In this document: positions 41,344 to 49,866 of the stretch, piece by piece | Layout of the letters: every line of letters starts with the position of its first letter | How positions within the stretch are numbered: position 1 is the first letter of the stretch | From: JAKZRT01 sp047518005 | Lineage (GTDB): Bacteria; Pseudomonadota; Alphaproteobacteria; Rhodobacterales; Rhodobacteraceae | Length of the DNA stretch: 56,432 nucleotides | NCBI GenBank assembly: GCA_047518005.1 | Contig: JAKZRT010000090.1 | Coordinates: forward strand, 1 to 56,432 | Reading direction: 5' to 3' | The notes under the pieces: model-generated | What the model was told of the DNA's origin: nothing | Databases searched by the model: none | What the model saw: the letters and a program-made list of their open reading frames with translations, nothing else | Made by a program: the position numbers and the translations under genes

Positions 41344-42360
41344 TTAACCGTCCGCCACCCCGGCCTCGGCAAAAGTCGCCATGTCGGAATGACAGGCCAG
41401 TGCGGCGCGCAGGATCGGGATCGCCAGCGTCGCCCCCGAAGCCTCGCCCAGCCGCAAGCCAAGCGCCAGCAGCGGCTCCTTGCCGAGCGCCCGCAAAAGC
41501 CGCCCGTGGGCCGCTTCGTCAGACAAATGCCCAGCCACGCAGTGATCCAGCGCGCCCGCCACCGTTCGGTCCAGCACCGCAGCCGCGGCAGTTGCGATAA
41601 AACCGTCAAGCAGCACCGGAATACGCCGGTGCCGCGCCGCCGCGATCGCCCCGGCCATGGCCGCCAGCTCGCGCCCGCCGACCGCCGCCAGCGCCGCCAG
41701 CGCGTCGGTCCTTGCATCCGGGTTGGCCTCGAGCCCGGCGGTCACCACGCGCGCCTTGCGGGCCACGCCGTCCTCATCCAGCCCGGTGCCGCGTCCGCAC
41801 CATTCGGCCGCCCGACCGCCGAAAAGCGCACAGGCCAGCGCAGCGGCTGCGGTGGTATTTCCGATGCCCATTTCCCCAACCACCAGCAGATCCGCGTCCG
41901 GATCAACCGCCGCCCAACCCTGCGACAGGGCCATGGCTGCCTCGGCCTCGGTCATTGCCGGTCCTTCGGTGAAATCGCGCGTAGGCCGGTCCAGTTCCAG
42001 GGCAAGCACATCAAGACGGGCTGCGGCGACCTTGGCCAATTGGTTGATTGCCGCGCCGCCAGCGTTAAAATTGGCCACCATCTGCGCCGTCACCTCGGAC
42101 GGAAAGGCCGACACACCCTGTGCGGTCACGCCGTGATTTCCCGCAAAAACGATGACCTGAGGGGTCTCAATGCAAGGTCTTTCAACCCCACGCCAGCCGG
42201 CGTACCAGACAGCAAGCTCTTCCAGGCGACCCAGAGCACCGGGGGGTTTGGTCAACACGGCGTCCCGCGCGCGTGCGGCCTCGACAGCCGCCTGATCTGT
42301 GCCCGGAAGGTCGTGCAGCACGGTGCGAAAATCGTCAAGCGAGGCAAAGCGTTGGCTCAT
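41344..42360 (-). CDS. cobT: Nicotinate-nucleotide-dimethylbenzimidazole phosphoribosyltransferase
   Basis: The 338-residue CobT makes alpha-ribazole phosphate for the lower ligand of cobalamin. Seen are 'LTKPPGALGRLEELAVWYAG', 'VFAGNHGVTAQGVSAFPSEV', 'GEMGIGNTTAAAALACALFG' and a C-terminal 'GLRLGEASGATLAIPILRAA' with the catalytic glutamate. ATG 42360 has AAAGAG upstream and is preferred over ATG 42375. It is divergent from cobS with about 77 bp between, so the two B12 assembly genes share a control region. No cobalamin riboswitch was recognised there. Confidence 0.93.
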   Translation of the reverse strand: MSQRFASLDDFRTVLHDLPGTDQAAVEAARARDAVLTKPPGALGRLEELAVWYAGWRGVERPCIETPQVIVFAGNHGVTAQGVSAFPSEVTAQMVANFNAGGAAINQLAKVAAARLDVLALELDRPTRDFTEGPAMTEAEAAMALSQGWAAVDPDADLLVVGEMGIGNTTAAAALACALFGGRAAEWCGRGTGLDEDGVARKARVVTAGLEANPDARTDALAALAAVGGRELAAMAGAIAAARHRRIPVLLDGFIATAAAAVLDRTVAGALDHCVAGHLSDEAAHGRLLRALGKEPLLALGLRLGEASGATLAIPILRAALACHSDMATFAEAGVADG

Positions 42361-42437
42361 TGTTGTCTCTTTCATTGCCAGACCGGCGCTATTGCAGTAA
42401 CGCTGCCGCGGTTATTCCAGACAAGGCGTCATTGAGG

Positions 42438-43205
42438 ATGCGGGGAAACGACACCGAAACATTCCGGGCCGACGATATACCCGCGGCAATAGGCCTTCTC
42501 AGCCGCCTGCCGGTTCGCGTCAACCCCGAAGCCGCCGCTGAACGCGGCGCGCGCGCCGCCTGGGCCTATCCGATTGCCGGTGCGGTGGTGGGGCTGATTG
42601 CCGGGGCCACCGGCTGGGTGGCCCTTGGGCTGGGCCTGGGACCGGGGATTGCCGCAGCAGCGGTTTTGGTTGCCCTCGCCGCAAGCACTGGTGCGATGCA
42701 CGAGGACGGGCTGGCCGACAGCACCGATGGATTGTGGGGCGGAGCGACGGCAGACAAGCGGCTCGAGATCATGGCCGACAGCCGGATCGGGGCCTACGGT
42801 GTGCTGGCGCTGGTGCTGGTCACCTTGGCACGATGGAGCGCGCTGAGCGCGATCATTGCCACCGGCTCGATATTCGCCCCGGTGGTCGCGGCCGCGGCCC
42901 TGTCGCGGGTACCGATGGTGGTCCTGATGCAAAGCCTGACCCCGGTGCGCGCGGGCGGTCTGTCAGATCGGGTCGGCCAGCCCGGCGACCGCGCGGTCTG
43001 GGCGGCGCTTGCGATCGGGGCGGTAATCGGGCTGATTTGTTTGGGCGGAGCGCTCTTTGCTGCGGTTATCGGGCTGGTGCTGGCCGGAGGCACTCTCGCA
43101 CAGATCGCCAGCGCCCGGATCGGCGGTCAGACCGGCGATATTCTGGGTGCAAGCCAGCAGATCAGCGAAGTGGCGGTGCTGGCCGCGATTGTCGCGACGC
43201 TTTAG
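42438..43205 (+). CDS. cobS: Adenosylcobinamide-GDP ribazoletransferase (cobalamin synthase)
   Basis: The 255-residue inner-membrane enzyme joins adenosylcobinamide-GDP with alpha-ribazole. It has the family signature 'HEDGLADSTDGLWGGATADK' followed by RLEIMADSRIGAYG, an N-terminal 'ALGLLSRLPV'-like segment and several hydrophobic helices (about 35-70, 105-150, 185-230). The ATG at 42438 fits the family N-terminus; the ribosome-binding site is poor (GAGG lies too close to the ATG), so the exact start is uncertain. Confidence 0.92.
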   Translation: MRGNDTETFRADDIPAAIGLLSRLPVRVNPEAAAERGARAAWAYPIAGAVVGLIAGATGWVALGLGLGPGIAAAAVLVALAASTGAMHEDGLADSTDGLWGGATADKRLEIMADSRIGAYGVLALVLVTLARWSALSAIIATGSIFAPVVAAAALSRVPMVVLMQSLTPVRAGGLSDRVGQPGDRAVWAALAIGAVIGLICLGGALFAAVIGLVLAGGTLAQIASARIGGQTGDILGASQQISEVAVLAAIVATL

Positions 43206-43324
43206 AACAATAAATAAATTGAACACCTGTGGCGCAAGATTTTTCATTTGCGCCTGCCTGCGATATTATTTTCACCAAGAAGAAACTCGCGATCCGGTCT
43301 GACTCGCGCGGCGCGACCTGCGGT

Positions 43325-43834
43325 TCAGGCGGCGCGCGACATCAACACGTCGTCGACCTGGCGCTGCGCGATCATCTCATCCGTGCCGCCCACGGCAGCA
43401 ACCTCGCGGGTCAGCCGTTCAAGCGCTGCCTCATAGAGTTGGCGCTCGGAATAGCTCTGTTCTCGCTGATCGTCGGTGCGGTGCAGGTCACGCACCACTT
43501 CGGCAATTGCAATCAGATCGCCCGAGTTGATTTTTTGCTCGTATTCCTGCGCGCGCCGCGACCACATCGCGCGCTTGACCCGTGCCTTGCCCTTCAGCGT
43601 CGTCATCGCCCGTAACACAACGTCAGGAGAGCTGAGTGACCGCATGCCAACTTGGGTGGCTTTCATGGTCGGAACTTTCAGCGTCATCTTGTCTTTCTCA
43701 AACGAGATCACGAAAAGTTCCAGTTCGGTACCGGCAACTTCCTCGGTTTCGATCGACACGATCTGGCCGACACCGTGGGCCGGGTAAACGACTTGCTCGT
43801 TCGGCCGAAAGTCGTACTTGTTGGTTTTGCTCAC
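43325..43834 (-). CDS. carD: CarD-family transcriptional regulator
   Basis: The 169-residue CarD/CdnL-type protein binds RNA polymerase beta and stabilises open complexes. The N-terminal RNA-polymerase-interacting domain has 'VVYPAHGVGQIVSIETEEVA' and 'ELFVISFEKDKMTLKVP', followed by a helical DNA-contacting domain with 'RAMWSRRAQEYEQKINSGDL'. GTG 43834 gives the family-like start MSKTNKYDF with AAGGA 10 nt upstream; ATG 43852 would add six residues. It lies downstream of fdxA with a terminator between, and likely has its own promoter. Confidence 0.92.
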   Translation of the reverse strand: MSKTNKYDFRPNEQVVYPAHGVGQIVSIETEEVAGTELELFVISFEKDKMTLKVPTMKATQVGMRSLSSPDVVLRAMTTLKGKARVKRAMWSRRAQEYEQKINSGDLIAIAEVVRDLHRTDDQREQSYSERQLYEAALERLTREVAAVGGTDEMIAQRQVDDVLMSRAA

Positions 43835-43928
43835 TTGGCAGGTATCCTTCATGGTTCGTTGCGGCACCCTTCCCCGGGGCAACGCTGATGCGGGCTTGCG
43901 CCCAAATTTGCCGATCTTGCGCTGCACC

Positions 43929-43968
43929 ACAAAAAATCACCCGAAAGGCATATCGCTCTCCGGGTGAT
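43929..43968 (-). terminator. Terminator downstream of the helicase-S4-fdxA operon
   Basis: On the minus strand ATCACCCG (43968-43961) pairs with CGGGTGAT (43943-43936), followed by T-rich sequence (43936-43931). It ends transcription coming from fdxA before carD. Confidence 0.75.
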
Positions 43969-44132
43969 CGGCAAGTCTTCAACTACATGCGCACCCCCGT
44001 ATCACAAAAATTGCCTCCCTAAAAGCGCTGCAGTTCCGCAATCAAGATTGGTGTTTAGTTTTCAGTAAGTTACGCTTCCTTTTGTCGGAAAAAGCAGCGC
44101 TGAATCCGGCCAGACGGACGTGGTGATTCGCC

Positions 44133-44471
44133 TTACCCGCCTTCGCCGGGGTTTTTCGAGAAATATTTCTCGATCTTGCCGGCTTCTCCGTCGCGATCGT
44201 CGGCATCGGGAAGTGGGTCTTTCTTGGTGATGATAACCGGCCATTCCTCGGAAAATTTCCGGTTGAACTCGACCCATTTCTCCATGTCCGGCTCGGTGTC
44301 GGGACGGATCGCATCGGCGGGGCATTCGGGCTCGCACACCCCACAATCGATGCACTCATCAGGGTGGATAACCAACATGTTTTCGCCTTCGTAAAAGCAG
44401 TCAACCGGGCAGACCTCGACACAGTCGGTATACTTGCAGGCGATGCAATTATCGGTGACGATATAGGTCAT
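44133..44471 (-). CDS. fdxA: Ferredoxin FdxA (7Fe/8Fe type)
   Basis: The 112-residue ferredoxin begins 'MTYIVTDNCIACKYTDCVEV' and has two iron-sulfur cluster motifs, the second in 'CIDCGVCEPECPADAI'. The pattern and the ~40-residue C-terminal extension match FdxA-type [3Fe-4S][4Fe-4S] ferredoxins of alphaproteobacteria. ATG 44471 starts at the family N-terminus. It is the third gene after the helicase and S4-protein genes (47-bp gap). The redox partner is unknown. Confidence 0.93.
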   Translation of the reverse strand: MTYIVTDNCIACKYTDCVEVCPVDCFYEGENMLVIHPDECIDCGVCEPECPADAIRPDTEPDMEKWVEFNRKFSEEWPVIITKKDPLPDADDRDGEAGKIEKYFSKNPGEGG

Positions 44472-44518
44472 CGGGGGCCTCAATGGTTGTCGCGCATTAA
44501 ATAGTCGGTTGCCAGAGT

Positions 44519-44926
44519 TCAATCAAGCGGATCAGCCGCAGATTTATTCATCGCTCGCCGGTCCTTTTTCCCAGGCCGTCCGCCGCGGTCGTATTTGGGG
44601 GCAGCGGCCGCTTTGTCGCCGGGGCGATCGCGGGGTGGATCGCGTGGGGTCAGGTCGTCATAAAGCGCTTGCGCCTCGGTTGCCGGACCGCGCCGATGAC
44701 CAAGTGACGCAATGCACACCACGCGAATTCGACGCGCCTGCGCGAAGGTCAGTGTGTCGCCGGGTGACACCGTCCGCGCAGGCTTTGTCACGCGGGTTCC
44801 GTTCACCCTGATCCCGCCTTCGACCGCCGCCGCTGCGATGCTGCGCGACTTGAAAAACCGGGCGTGGTAAAGCCATTTGTCAAGGCGGAGCTTGCCCTGC
44901 GAGAGGTCGTTCGGCGCGGTTGTCAC
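44519..44926 (-). CDS. S4-domain RNA-binding protein (Hsp15/HslR-like)
   Basis: The 135-residue protein has an N-terminal S4 domain ('LRLDKWLYHARFFKSRSIAA', 'GGIRVNGTRVTKPARTVSPG', about residues 12-75), as in heat-shock protein 15, which binds stalled 50S subunits. The C-terminus is basic and Arg/Lys-rich. Its ATG is only one base from the helicase stop, so the two genes are translationally coupled; both act on RNA. Confidence 0.88.
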   Translation of the reverse strand: MTTAPNDLSQGKLRLDKWLYHARFFKSRSIAAAAVEGGIRVNGTRVTKPARTVSPGDTLTFAQARRIRVVCIASLGHRRGPATEAQALYDDLTPRDPPRDRPGDKAAAAPKYDRGGRPGKKDRRAMNKSAADPLD

Positions 44927-44927
44927 G

Positions 44928-47840
44928 TCAGGATTTGTCCTTCAGCCCCATCAGCGCTGCAGCAAAGGGATTGTCGGGGTCAATCTTGTCTTTCTGGGGT
45001 GGGCGCGCCGAGTATTCGCGAGCATTTGACGGCGGTTCACCCTTTTTGACCTTGGGTTTGGATTTGCTCTTGCGCGGTTTTTCGCCCGATCGCGCCTGAC
45101 GCGGCGGGCCGGACCGGCGGCGCGGAGCCCAAGTGAAGGTGTAGAAAACTTCTATCTCGGGGGTATCGGGATCCGCCAACTCAAGCGCGCCGTCTGCAAC
45201 CACATCTTGGGCCGCGTCCTCGTCGGTCTTGGCACTCTCACCGCCGGTTTCTTCCGGCACATCGCTCGGCTGGTCGGCCCCAGGCGGTGCTTCCGGTGCC
45301 GCCACAGCAGTCGTTACGGTCTTGCCATTCTTGTCAGCGGTAATCTCTGGCACATCGGTCGGCTGCCCGGCCTCGGACGATGTTTCCGGTGCCTCGCTAG
45401 CGGCTGCTGCGGTTTCGGCGACAGGCACCGTATTTACCTCGTCACTGACCACCGGCAAGGGCCTTTCCTTGGGGCGCTCGCCGCGGTCGGCGCTGTAGCC
45501 CAGCCCAGTCATCAGATCGGCGAATTGTTGCAGCGTCATGCCGGTGATCGACAGCATGTCCGCTTTGGCCTCAAATCCCCCCCGGCTGTCTTCGACCCGC
45601 AACTGATCGGCGAGACGCTCGAGCATGTCGACCCGGATCATCCGGTCGCCCGCGACGCGGTAGCCTGACATCGTATCATAGCCGCGCGGGCCATCGACTG
45701 CTGCGGGCACGGTGACCAAACCGGGCGGCGGGCTTTCGGGAAATTCCTGCAGCCCTTCTTTAAGCGACCACAGCACCAGCCGAAGCCGGGTCGGCGCCGG
45801 CTTGAGAAGCAGCGGCATGAAAATGGTAAACTGTCCGAACCGCACGCCGCATTTGCGCAGCGTGCCGCGCGCCTCCTGATCCAGCGCCTTGACCTCGGCC
45901 GCCACGCCTTCGCGGCGCAACAGGCCAAAGCCTTCGACCAGTTGAAAGGCAAAGCCGCGGGCAAGGCCGGCGAAGGTTTCGTCGCGCGATAGGGCTGTCA
46001 GCGGCTCGAAAAGCATGGCGATCTTGCGGTCAATGAAATGTTGCAGGCGGCGGGTGACCTTGGCGGCAATTTCGTCGCCTGCGGCCTCGTCCACAAAGGC
46101 CTCAACCGTTGGTTTCAGTGGGTCGGCACCGGACACAAGTTTGCCGATGGCGTGTTCGCCCCACATCAGCCCGCCCTGTTCCGTGAAATCAATCTCGGGG
46201 TCGGGGGCGTTATAGAAACGGTCGGCGCGCAGATGAAATTCGGGGGCAAGGGCGGCGAGACTGGCTTGGCGCAGGGTCTTTTCCTCACCTTGGCTGGCTG
46301 CCTGGTCTTGGCGAAAGCGAAAACCCTCAAGTCGCCCGACGAATTCGCCTTCGACAGTCACCTCGCCCTTGTCGTTCACGTCGGCCACCAGCCTCTCCTT
46401 TTCACTCAACCGCCGCAGCAGCACAGACGTGCGGCGGTCGACAAATCGTTTTGTCAGTGCCTCGTGCAGGGCGTCTGACAGGCGGTCTTCTACCGCGCGC
46501 GTTGCTTCGCGCCAATGATTTTCGTCGGCCAGCCAGCCGCTGCGTTGCGCCACATAAGTCCAGGTGCGGACATAGGCCAGCCGTTTTGACAGCGTATCAA
46601 TGTCGTCCGCTGGCCGGTCGACCAGCGATATCTGGCGCGCGAACCAATCGTCGGGGATGGCAGCGCCTTCGATAAGGAAGCCGAAAATTCGGCCCAATAG
46701 CGCCGCGTGCTCGCCCGGTGAAATGTCGCGAAAATCGGGGATGCGGCAGATGTCCCATAAAAGCGAGACCGCGCGGGCATCGTGGACGCGGGTGCTGATG
46801 GTCGGATCATCGAGAAGCGTGCGCAGCGCGGTTTGATCATCGGCTTCGCGGGCGCGGGTCAGCCGGGTGTGATCGGGCGCTGTTTCAAGCGAAGCCATCA
46901 ACCTGTCCGCACTGCCGAATTCAAGATCGACATTGCGCCAGTTGACGCGTTTCAGGGGTGTGAAACGGTGGTTGACGATGGCGTCGGCCACTTCGTCGGC
47001 CAGCGGCGGTGCATCGGCGGTGACCCCGAAAGTGCCGTCGGTCTGAAATCGCCCGGCGCGACCGGCGATCTGGGCCAGTTCGTTCGGGGCCAGCGCCCGC
47101 ATGCGCCGCCCGTCGAATTTGGATAGCCCGGCAAAGGCCACATGTTTGACATCGAGGTTCAGGCCCATTCCGATGGCGTCGGTGGCCACAAGATAGTCGA
47201 CCTGACCGTCCTGATACATCGCAACCTGCGCGTTGCGAGTGCGCGGGCTGAGTGCGCCCATGACGACTGCAGCGCCACCCTTTTGGCGACGCAGAAGTTC
47301 GGCAATGGCGTATACATTTTCAACCGAAAACCCGACGATCGCAGATCGAGCGGGCATGCGGCTTATCTTTTTCGAACCATTGTAGGCAAGTTGCGACAAT
47401 CGTTCGCGGCGCTGGAAACGCGCCTGCGGGACCAGGTCTGCGATGATCCCGCGCATGGTGTCCGAACCCAGAAACAAGGTTTCGTGCAGGCCGCGCGAAC
47501 GCAACAGACGGTCGGTAAAGACATGGCCGCGTTCCGGGTCCGCGCAGAGCTGGATTTCATCGACCGCCAGAAAGTCGCTGGCCATACCTCTAGGCATCGC
47601 CTCGACCGTGCAGACCCAATATTGGGCGCGCGGCGGCACGATGCGTTCCTCGCCGGTGACCAGCGCCACAACCGAAGGCCCGCGCAGGGCAACAATGCGG
47701 TCGTAAACCTCGCGCGCCAACAGCCTGAGCGGCAGGCCGATGATACCGGTCCGATATGCAAGCATCCGCTCGACCGCATAGTGCGTCTTGCCTGTGTTTG
47801 TGGGGCCCAGAACCGCCGTGATTGTCGCGTGCTCGGCCAT
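44928..47840 (-). CDS. Suv3-like superfamily 2 RNA helicase
   Basis: The 970-residue protein resembles mitochondrial Suv3. It has Walker A 'GPTNTGKTHYAVERML', Walker B 'DFLAVDEIQLCADPERGHVF', 'LFLGSDTM', the helicase C part 'DYLVATDAIGMGLNLDVKHV' and motif VI 'QIAGRAGRF' (all within about residues 1-280). Next come a long conserved alpha-helical region (about 290-760) and a low-complexity acidic tail (about 785-970) containing a near-tandem repeat, ending in basic residues. It probably unwinds RNA in decay or processing. It heads the helicase-S4-fdxA operon. Confidence 0.9.
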   Translation of the reverse strand: MAEHATITAVLGPTNTGKTHYAVERMLAYRTGIIGLPLRLLAREVYDRIVALRGPSVVALVTGEERIVPPRAQYWVCTVEAMPRGMASDFLAVDEIQLCADPERGHVFTDRLLRSRGLHETLFLGSDTMRGIIADLVPQARFQRRERLSQLAYNGSKKISRMPARSAIVGFSVENVYAIAELLRRQKGGAAVVMGALSPRTRNAQVAMYQDGQVDYLVATDAIGMGLNLDVKHVAFAGLSKFDGRRMRALAPNELAQIAGRAGRFQTDGTFGVTADAPPLADEVADAIVNHRFTPLKRVNWRNVDLEFGSADRLMASLETAPDHTRLTRAREADDQTALRTLLDDPTISTRVHDARAVSLLWDICRIPDFRDISPGEHAALLGRIFGFLIEGAAIPDDWFARQISLVDRPADDIDTLSKRLAYVRTWTYVAQRSGWLADENHWREATRAVEDRLSDALHEALTKRFVDRRTSVLLRRLSEKERLVADVNDKGEVTVEGEFVGRLEGFRFRQDQAASQGEEKTLRQASLAALAPEFHLRADRFYNAPDPEIDFTEQGGLMWGEHAIGKLVSGADPLKPTVEAFVDEAAGDEIAAKVTRRLQHFIDRKIAMLFEPLTALSRDETFAGLARGFAFQLVEGFGLLRREGVAAEVKALDQEARGTLRKCGVRFGQFTIFMPLLLKPAPTRLRLVLWSLKEGLQEFPESPPPGLVTVPAAVDGPRGYDTMSGYRVAGDRMIRVDMLERLADQLRVEDSRGGFEAKADMLSITGMTLQQFADLMTGLGYSADRGERPKERPLPVVSDEVNTVPVAETAAAASEAPETSSEAGQPTDVPEITADKNGKTVTTAVAAPEAPPGADQPSDVPEETGGESAKTDEDAAQDVVADGALELADPDTPEIEVFYTFTWAPRRRSGPPRQARSGEKPRKSKSKPKVKKGEPPSNAREYSARPPQKDKIDPDNPFAAALMGLKDKS

Positions 47841-47925
47841 CGTATCCCTGCCTGATGTCTGTCAGCCGCATATCGAGATTGCAGGCCGCGCCGTCAAGGG
47901 TGGCGGACCAGCCACGTTTCGCGTC

Positions 47926-48486
47926 TCAAATGTCGGTGCCGTCAACCCGGGCCGCAAGAAATTCAATGCTCGACTTCAGGTCGGGCCGGTGCGGGTGAAT
48001 GGCGATGGCCCGACGCAATATCTTCAGCGCCTCAGATTCGAACCCCAGTTCCGCCAGTATCTGCGCCAGGCCCGACATGGCGCCGAAGTGGCGAGGATTG
48101 AGCGCCAAGGTGCGTTCGATATCTTTGATCGACGGCCCGTATTGCCCGGCATTGAAATAAGCGGTTGCCCGCGCATTCCAGCCCTCGGCGAAATTCGGCG
48201 CGTGGTCGGTCAAGGCGGTCAGATGCTCAATAGCGGCCAGATGGTCGCCCGCGGACATCGCGGCGCGGCCCCGTTCCAGTAGAAGATCCATCGAATCCGA
48301 GCCCGATTTCGACCATTCGGCCCAGATCTGGCGCTCGACCTCTTGCCATTCAGGCAGTTCGGGCGTCTGAAGCCGCTCAAAAAGCGCATCAAGGTCAGCC
48401 TCGTCGCCAACAGCAGCCAGGGCAAGGCACAGGCACACAGTGATTGCCGCGGCGGCACGATTGAGATAGTTCGCGATGATTGTCAT
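47926..48486 (-). CDS. Secreted/periplasmic TPR-repeat protein
   Basis: The 186-residue protein has a predicted Sec signal (hydrophobic 'AAAAITVCLCLALAAVG' around residues 11-27) and three tetratricopeptide repeats (about 68-180; 'GWNARATAYFNAGQYGPSIK', 'GAMSGLAQILAELGFESEAL'). It is likely a periplasmic scaffold with unknown partners. It is transcribed in the same direction as the helicase gene, 85 bp upstream of it. Confidence 0.8.
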   Translation of the reverse strand: MTIIANYLNRAAAAITVCLCLALAAVGDEADLDALFERLQTPELPEWQEVERQIWAEWSKSGSDSMDLLLERGRAAMSAGDHLAAIEHLTALTDHAPNFAEGWNARATAYFNAGQYGPSIKDIERTLALNPRHFGAMSGLAQILAELGFESEALKILRRAIAIHPHRPDLKSSIEFLAARVDGTDI

Positions 48487-48552
48487 AAACCCTAGGTTAG
48501 CGCCGAATGGGGTAAGACGAAAACCCCGTGCGGGGTCAAAAGGAGTTCAAAA

Positions 48553-48840
48553 ATGAGCGATGTGATCAATCAGGCCGTGGCGGCCCTGAAAGATCGGCTG
48601 TCGGATGGTCTGGATGGATCGGTCAAATTTGTCCTCAACGGTGAGGGCGCGATCATTGCCGACGGCACCGGCGTGCGCGCCGACGACGGCGAGGCTGATG
48701 TGACCTTGACCGCCGACGCGGATGTGTTTGAAGAGATGATAGCCGGCGATCTGGACCCGACGGCGGCGTTCATGACCGGGCGACTGACCATCGAGGGCGA
48801 CATGGGGCTGGCGATGCGGCTGGGATCGCTGTTGAGCTGA
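48553..48840 (+). CDS. SCP2 sterol-binding domain protein
   Basis: The 95-residue single SCP2-domain protein starts 'MSDVINQAVAALKDRLSDGL', has 'KFVLNGEGAIIADGTGV' and 'DVTLTADADVFEEMIAGDLD', and closes with 'AFMTGRLTIEGDMGLAMRL', the lipid-binding fold used by small carrier proteins. AAAAGGAG precedes the ATG. It is 4 bp upstream of the lipase-like hydrolase, so a linked role in lipid handling is likely. Confidence 0.88.
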   Translation: MSDVINQAVAALKDRLSDGLDGSVKFVLNGEGAIIADGTGVRADDGEADVTLTADADVFEEMIAGDLDPTAAFMTGRLTIEGDMGLAMRLGSLLS

Positions 48841-48844
48841 TCGC

Positions 48845-49777
48845 ATGGGGTCCACCGAGTTTCTGACCGGGACCGAATTCAGGCCCGAAATCGGCAGGGT
48901 TCTTTGGGCCAATGCCGATGATGGCGTCAAGCTGCGACTGGCCCTGTGGCCCGAAGGCAGCAAAGGCACGGTTCTGATCTTTTCCGGCCGCACCGAATAC
49001 CTTGAAAAATACGGGCCCTCGGCGCTTGAGTTTGCGGCCCGGGGTTACGCCTCGGCCACGATCGACTGGCGCGGCCAGGGGCTGTCGGACCGTTTGTTGC
49101 CCGCCCCCCTGGTCGGGCATGTCGAGCGGTTTTCCGACTACCAGCGCGATGTGGCGGTTCTGATGCAGGCGGTCCGAGACGCACAATTGCCCGAACCGTA
49201 TTACCTGTTTGCCCATTCCATGGGCGGGTCCATCGGGCTCAGGGCGCTGGTCCAGGGGCTGAATGTGCCGGCGGCGGTGTTTTCGGCACCGATGTGGGAC
49301 ATGTTGATGAGCCCGATGTTGCGGCCCTTGGCCTGGGCCGCTTCAAGCGCGGCCCGCATCGCGGGCTTTGGCGGCGCGCCCATGCCGTCTAGCGGCGTCG
49401 ATAACTATGTACTGAACACGGATTTTGCGATCAATACCCTGACAAGTGATCGCGATATGTGGGATTTCATGGTTTACACCCTGCGCGATCATCCCGCGAT
49501 CGGGCTTGGGCGACCGAGTTGTAACTGGGTCTATCAGGCTATGCGCGAATGTCAGACCCTCGCCGACTTACCAAAACCCGACGTTCCGGTCTGGGTATCG
49601 CTTGGCACCGAGGAAGCCGTGGTTGAGCCGCGCGCGGTCCACGAAGGGATCAGGCGCTGGCAAGGTGCAAAGCTGACAGTGGTCGAGGGCGCCCGACACG
49701 AGATCGCAATGGAAACACCCGACCTGCGGCGTGGCTTTTTCGACGCCGCCAACGCCTTTCTTGACGCCCACCCCTAA
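48845..49777 (+). CDS. Alpha/beta hydrolase (lysophospholipase-like)
   Basis: The 310-residue hydrolase has the nucleophile elbow 'FAHSMGGSIG' (Ser near 122), 'ATIDWRGQGLSDR' and a C-terminal catalytic His in 'VVEGARHEIAMET'. It matches the PldB/monoacylglycerol-lipase group. The start follows the SCP2 stop by 4 bp. No signal peptide is visible, so it acts in the cytoplasm or at the inner membrane face. Confidence 0.87.
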   Translation: MGSTEFLTGTEFRPEIGRVLWANADDGVKLRLALWPEGSKGTVLIFSGRTEYLEKYGPSALEFAARGYASATIDWRGQGLSDRLLPAPLVGHVERFSDYQRDVAVLMQAVRDAQLPEPYYLFAHSMGGSIGLRALVQGLNVPAAVFSAPMWDMLMSPMLRPLAWAASSAARIAGFGGAPMPSSGVDNYVLNTDFAINTLTSDRDMWDFMVYTLRDHPAIGLGRPSCNWVYQAMRECQTLADLPKPDVPVWVSLGTEEAVVEPRAVHEGIRRWQGAKLTVVEGARHEIAMETPDLRRGFFDAANAFLDAHP

Positions 49778-49866
49778 GACCGGACCGGTTCGGCGCATTT
49801 CCCCCTTGCCGCCGCACGTACACAAGCCTAACTCAGTCCAGCAAGCGCCAGTTTCAGGAGCATTTC

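Noticed and set aside
43231..43254. Hairpin GGCGCAA/TTGCGCC after cobS as a terminator
   Set aside because: The stem is clear, but there is no T-run on either strand.
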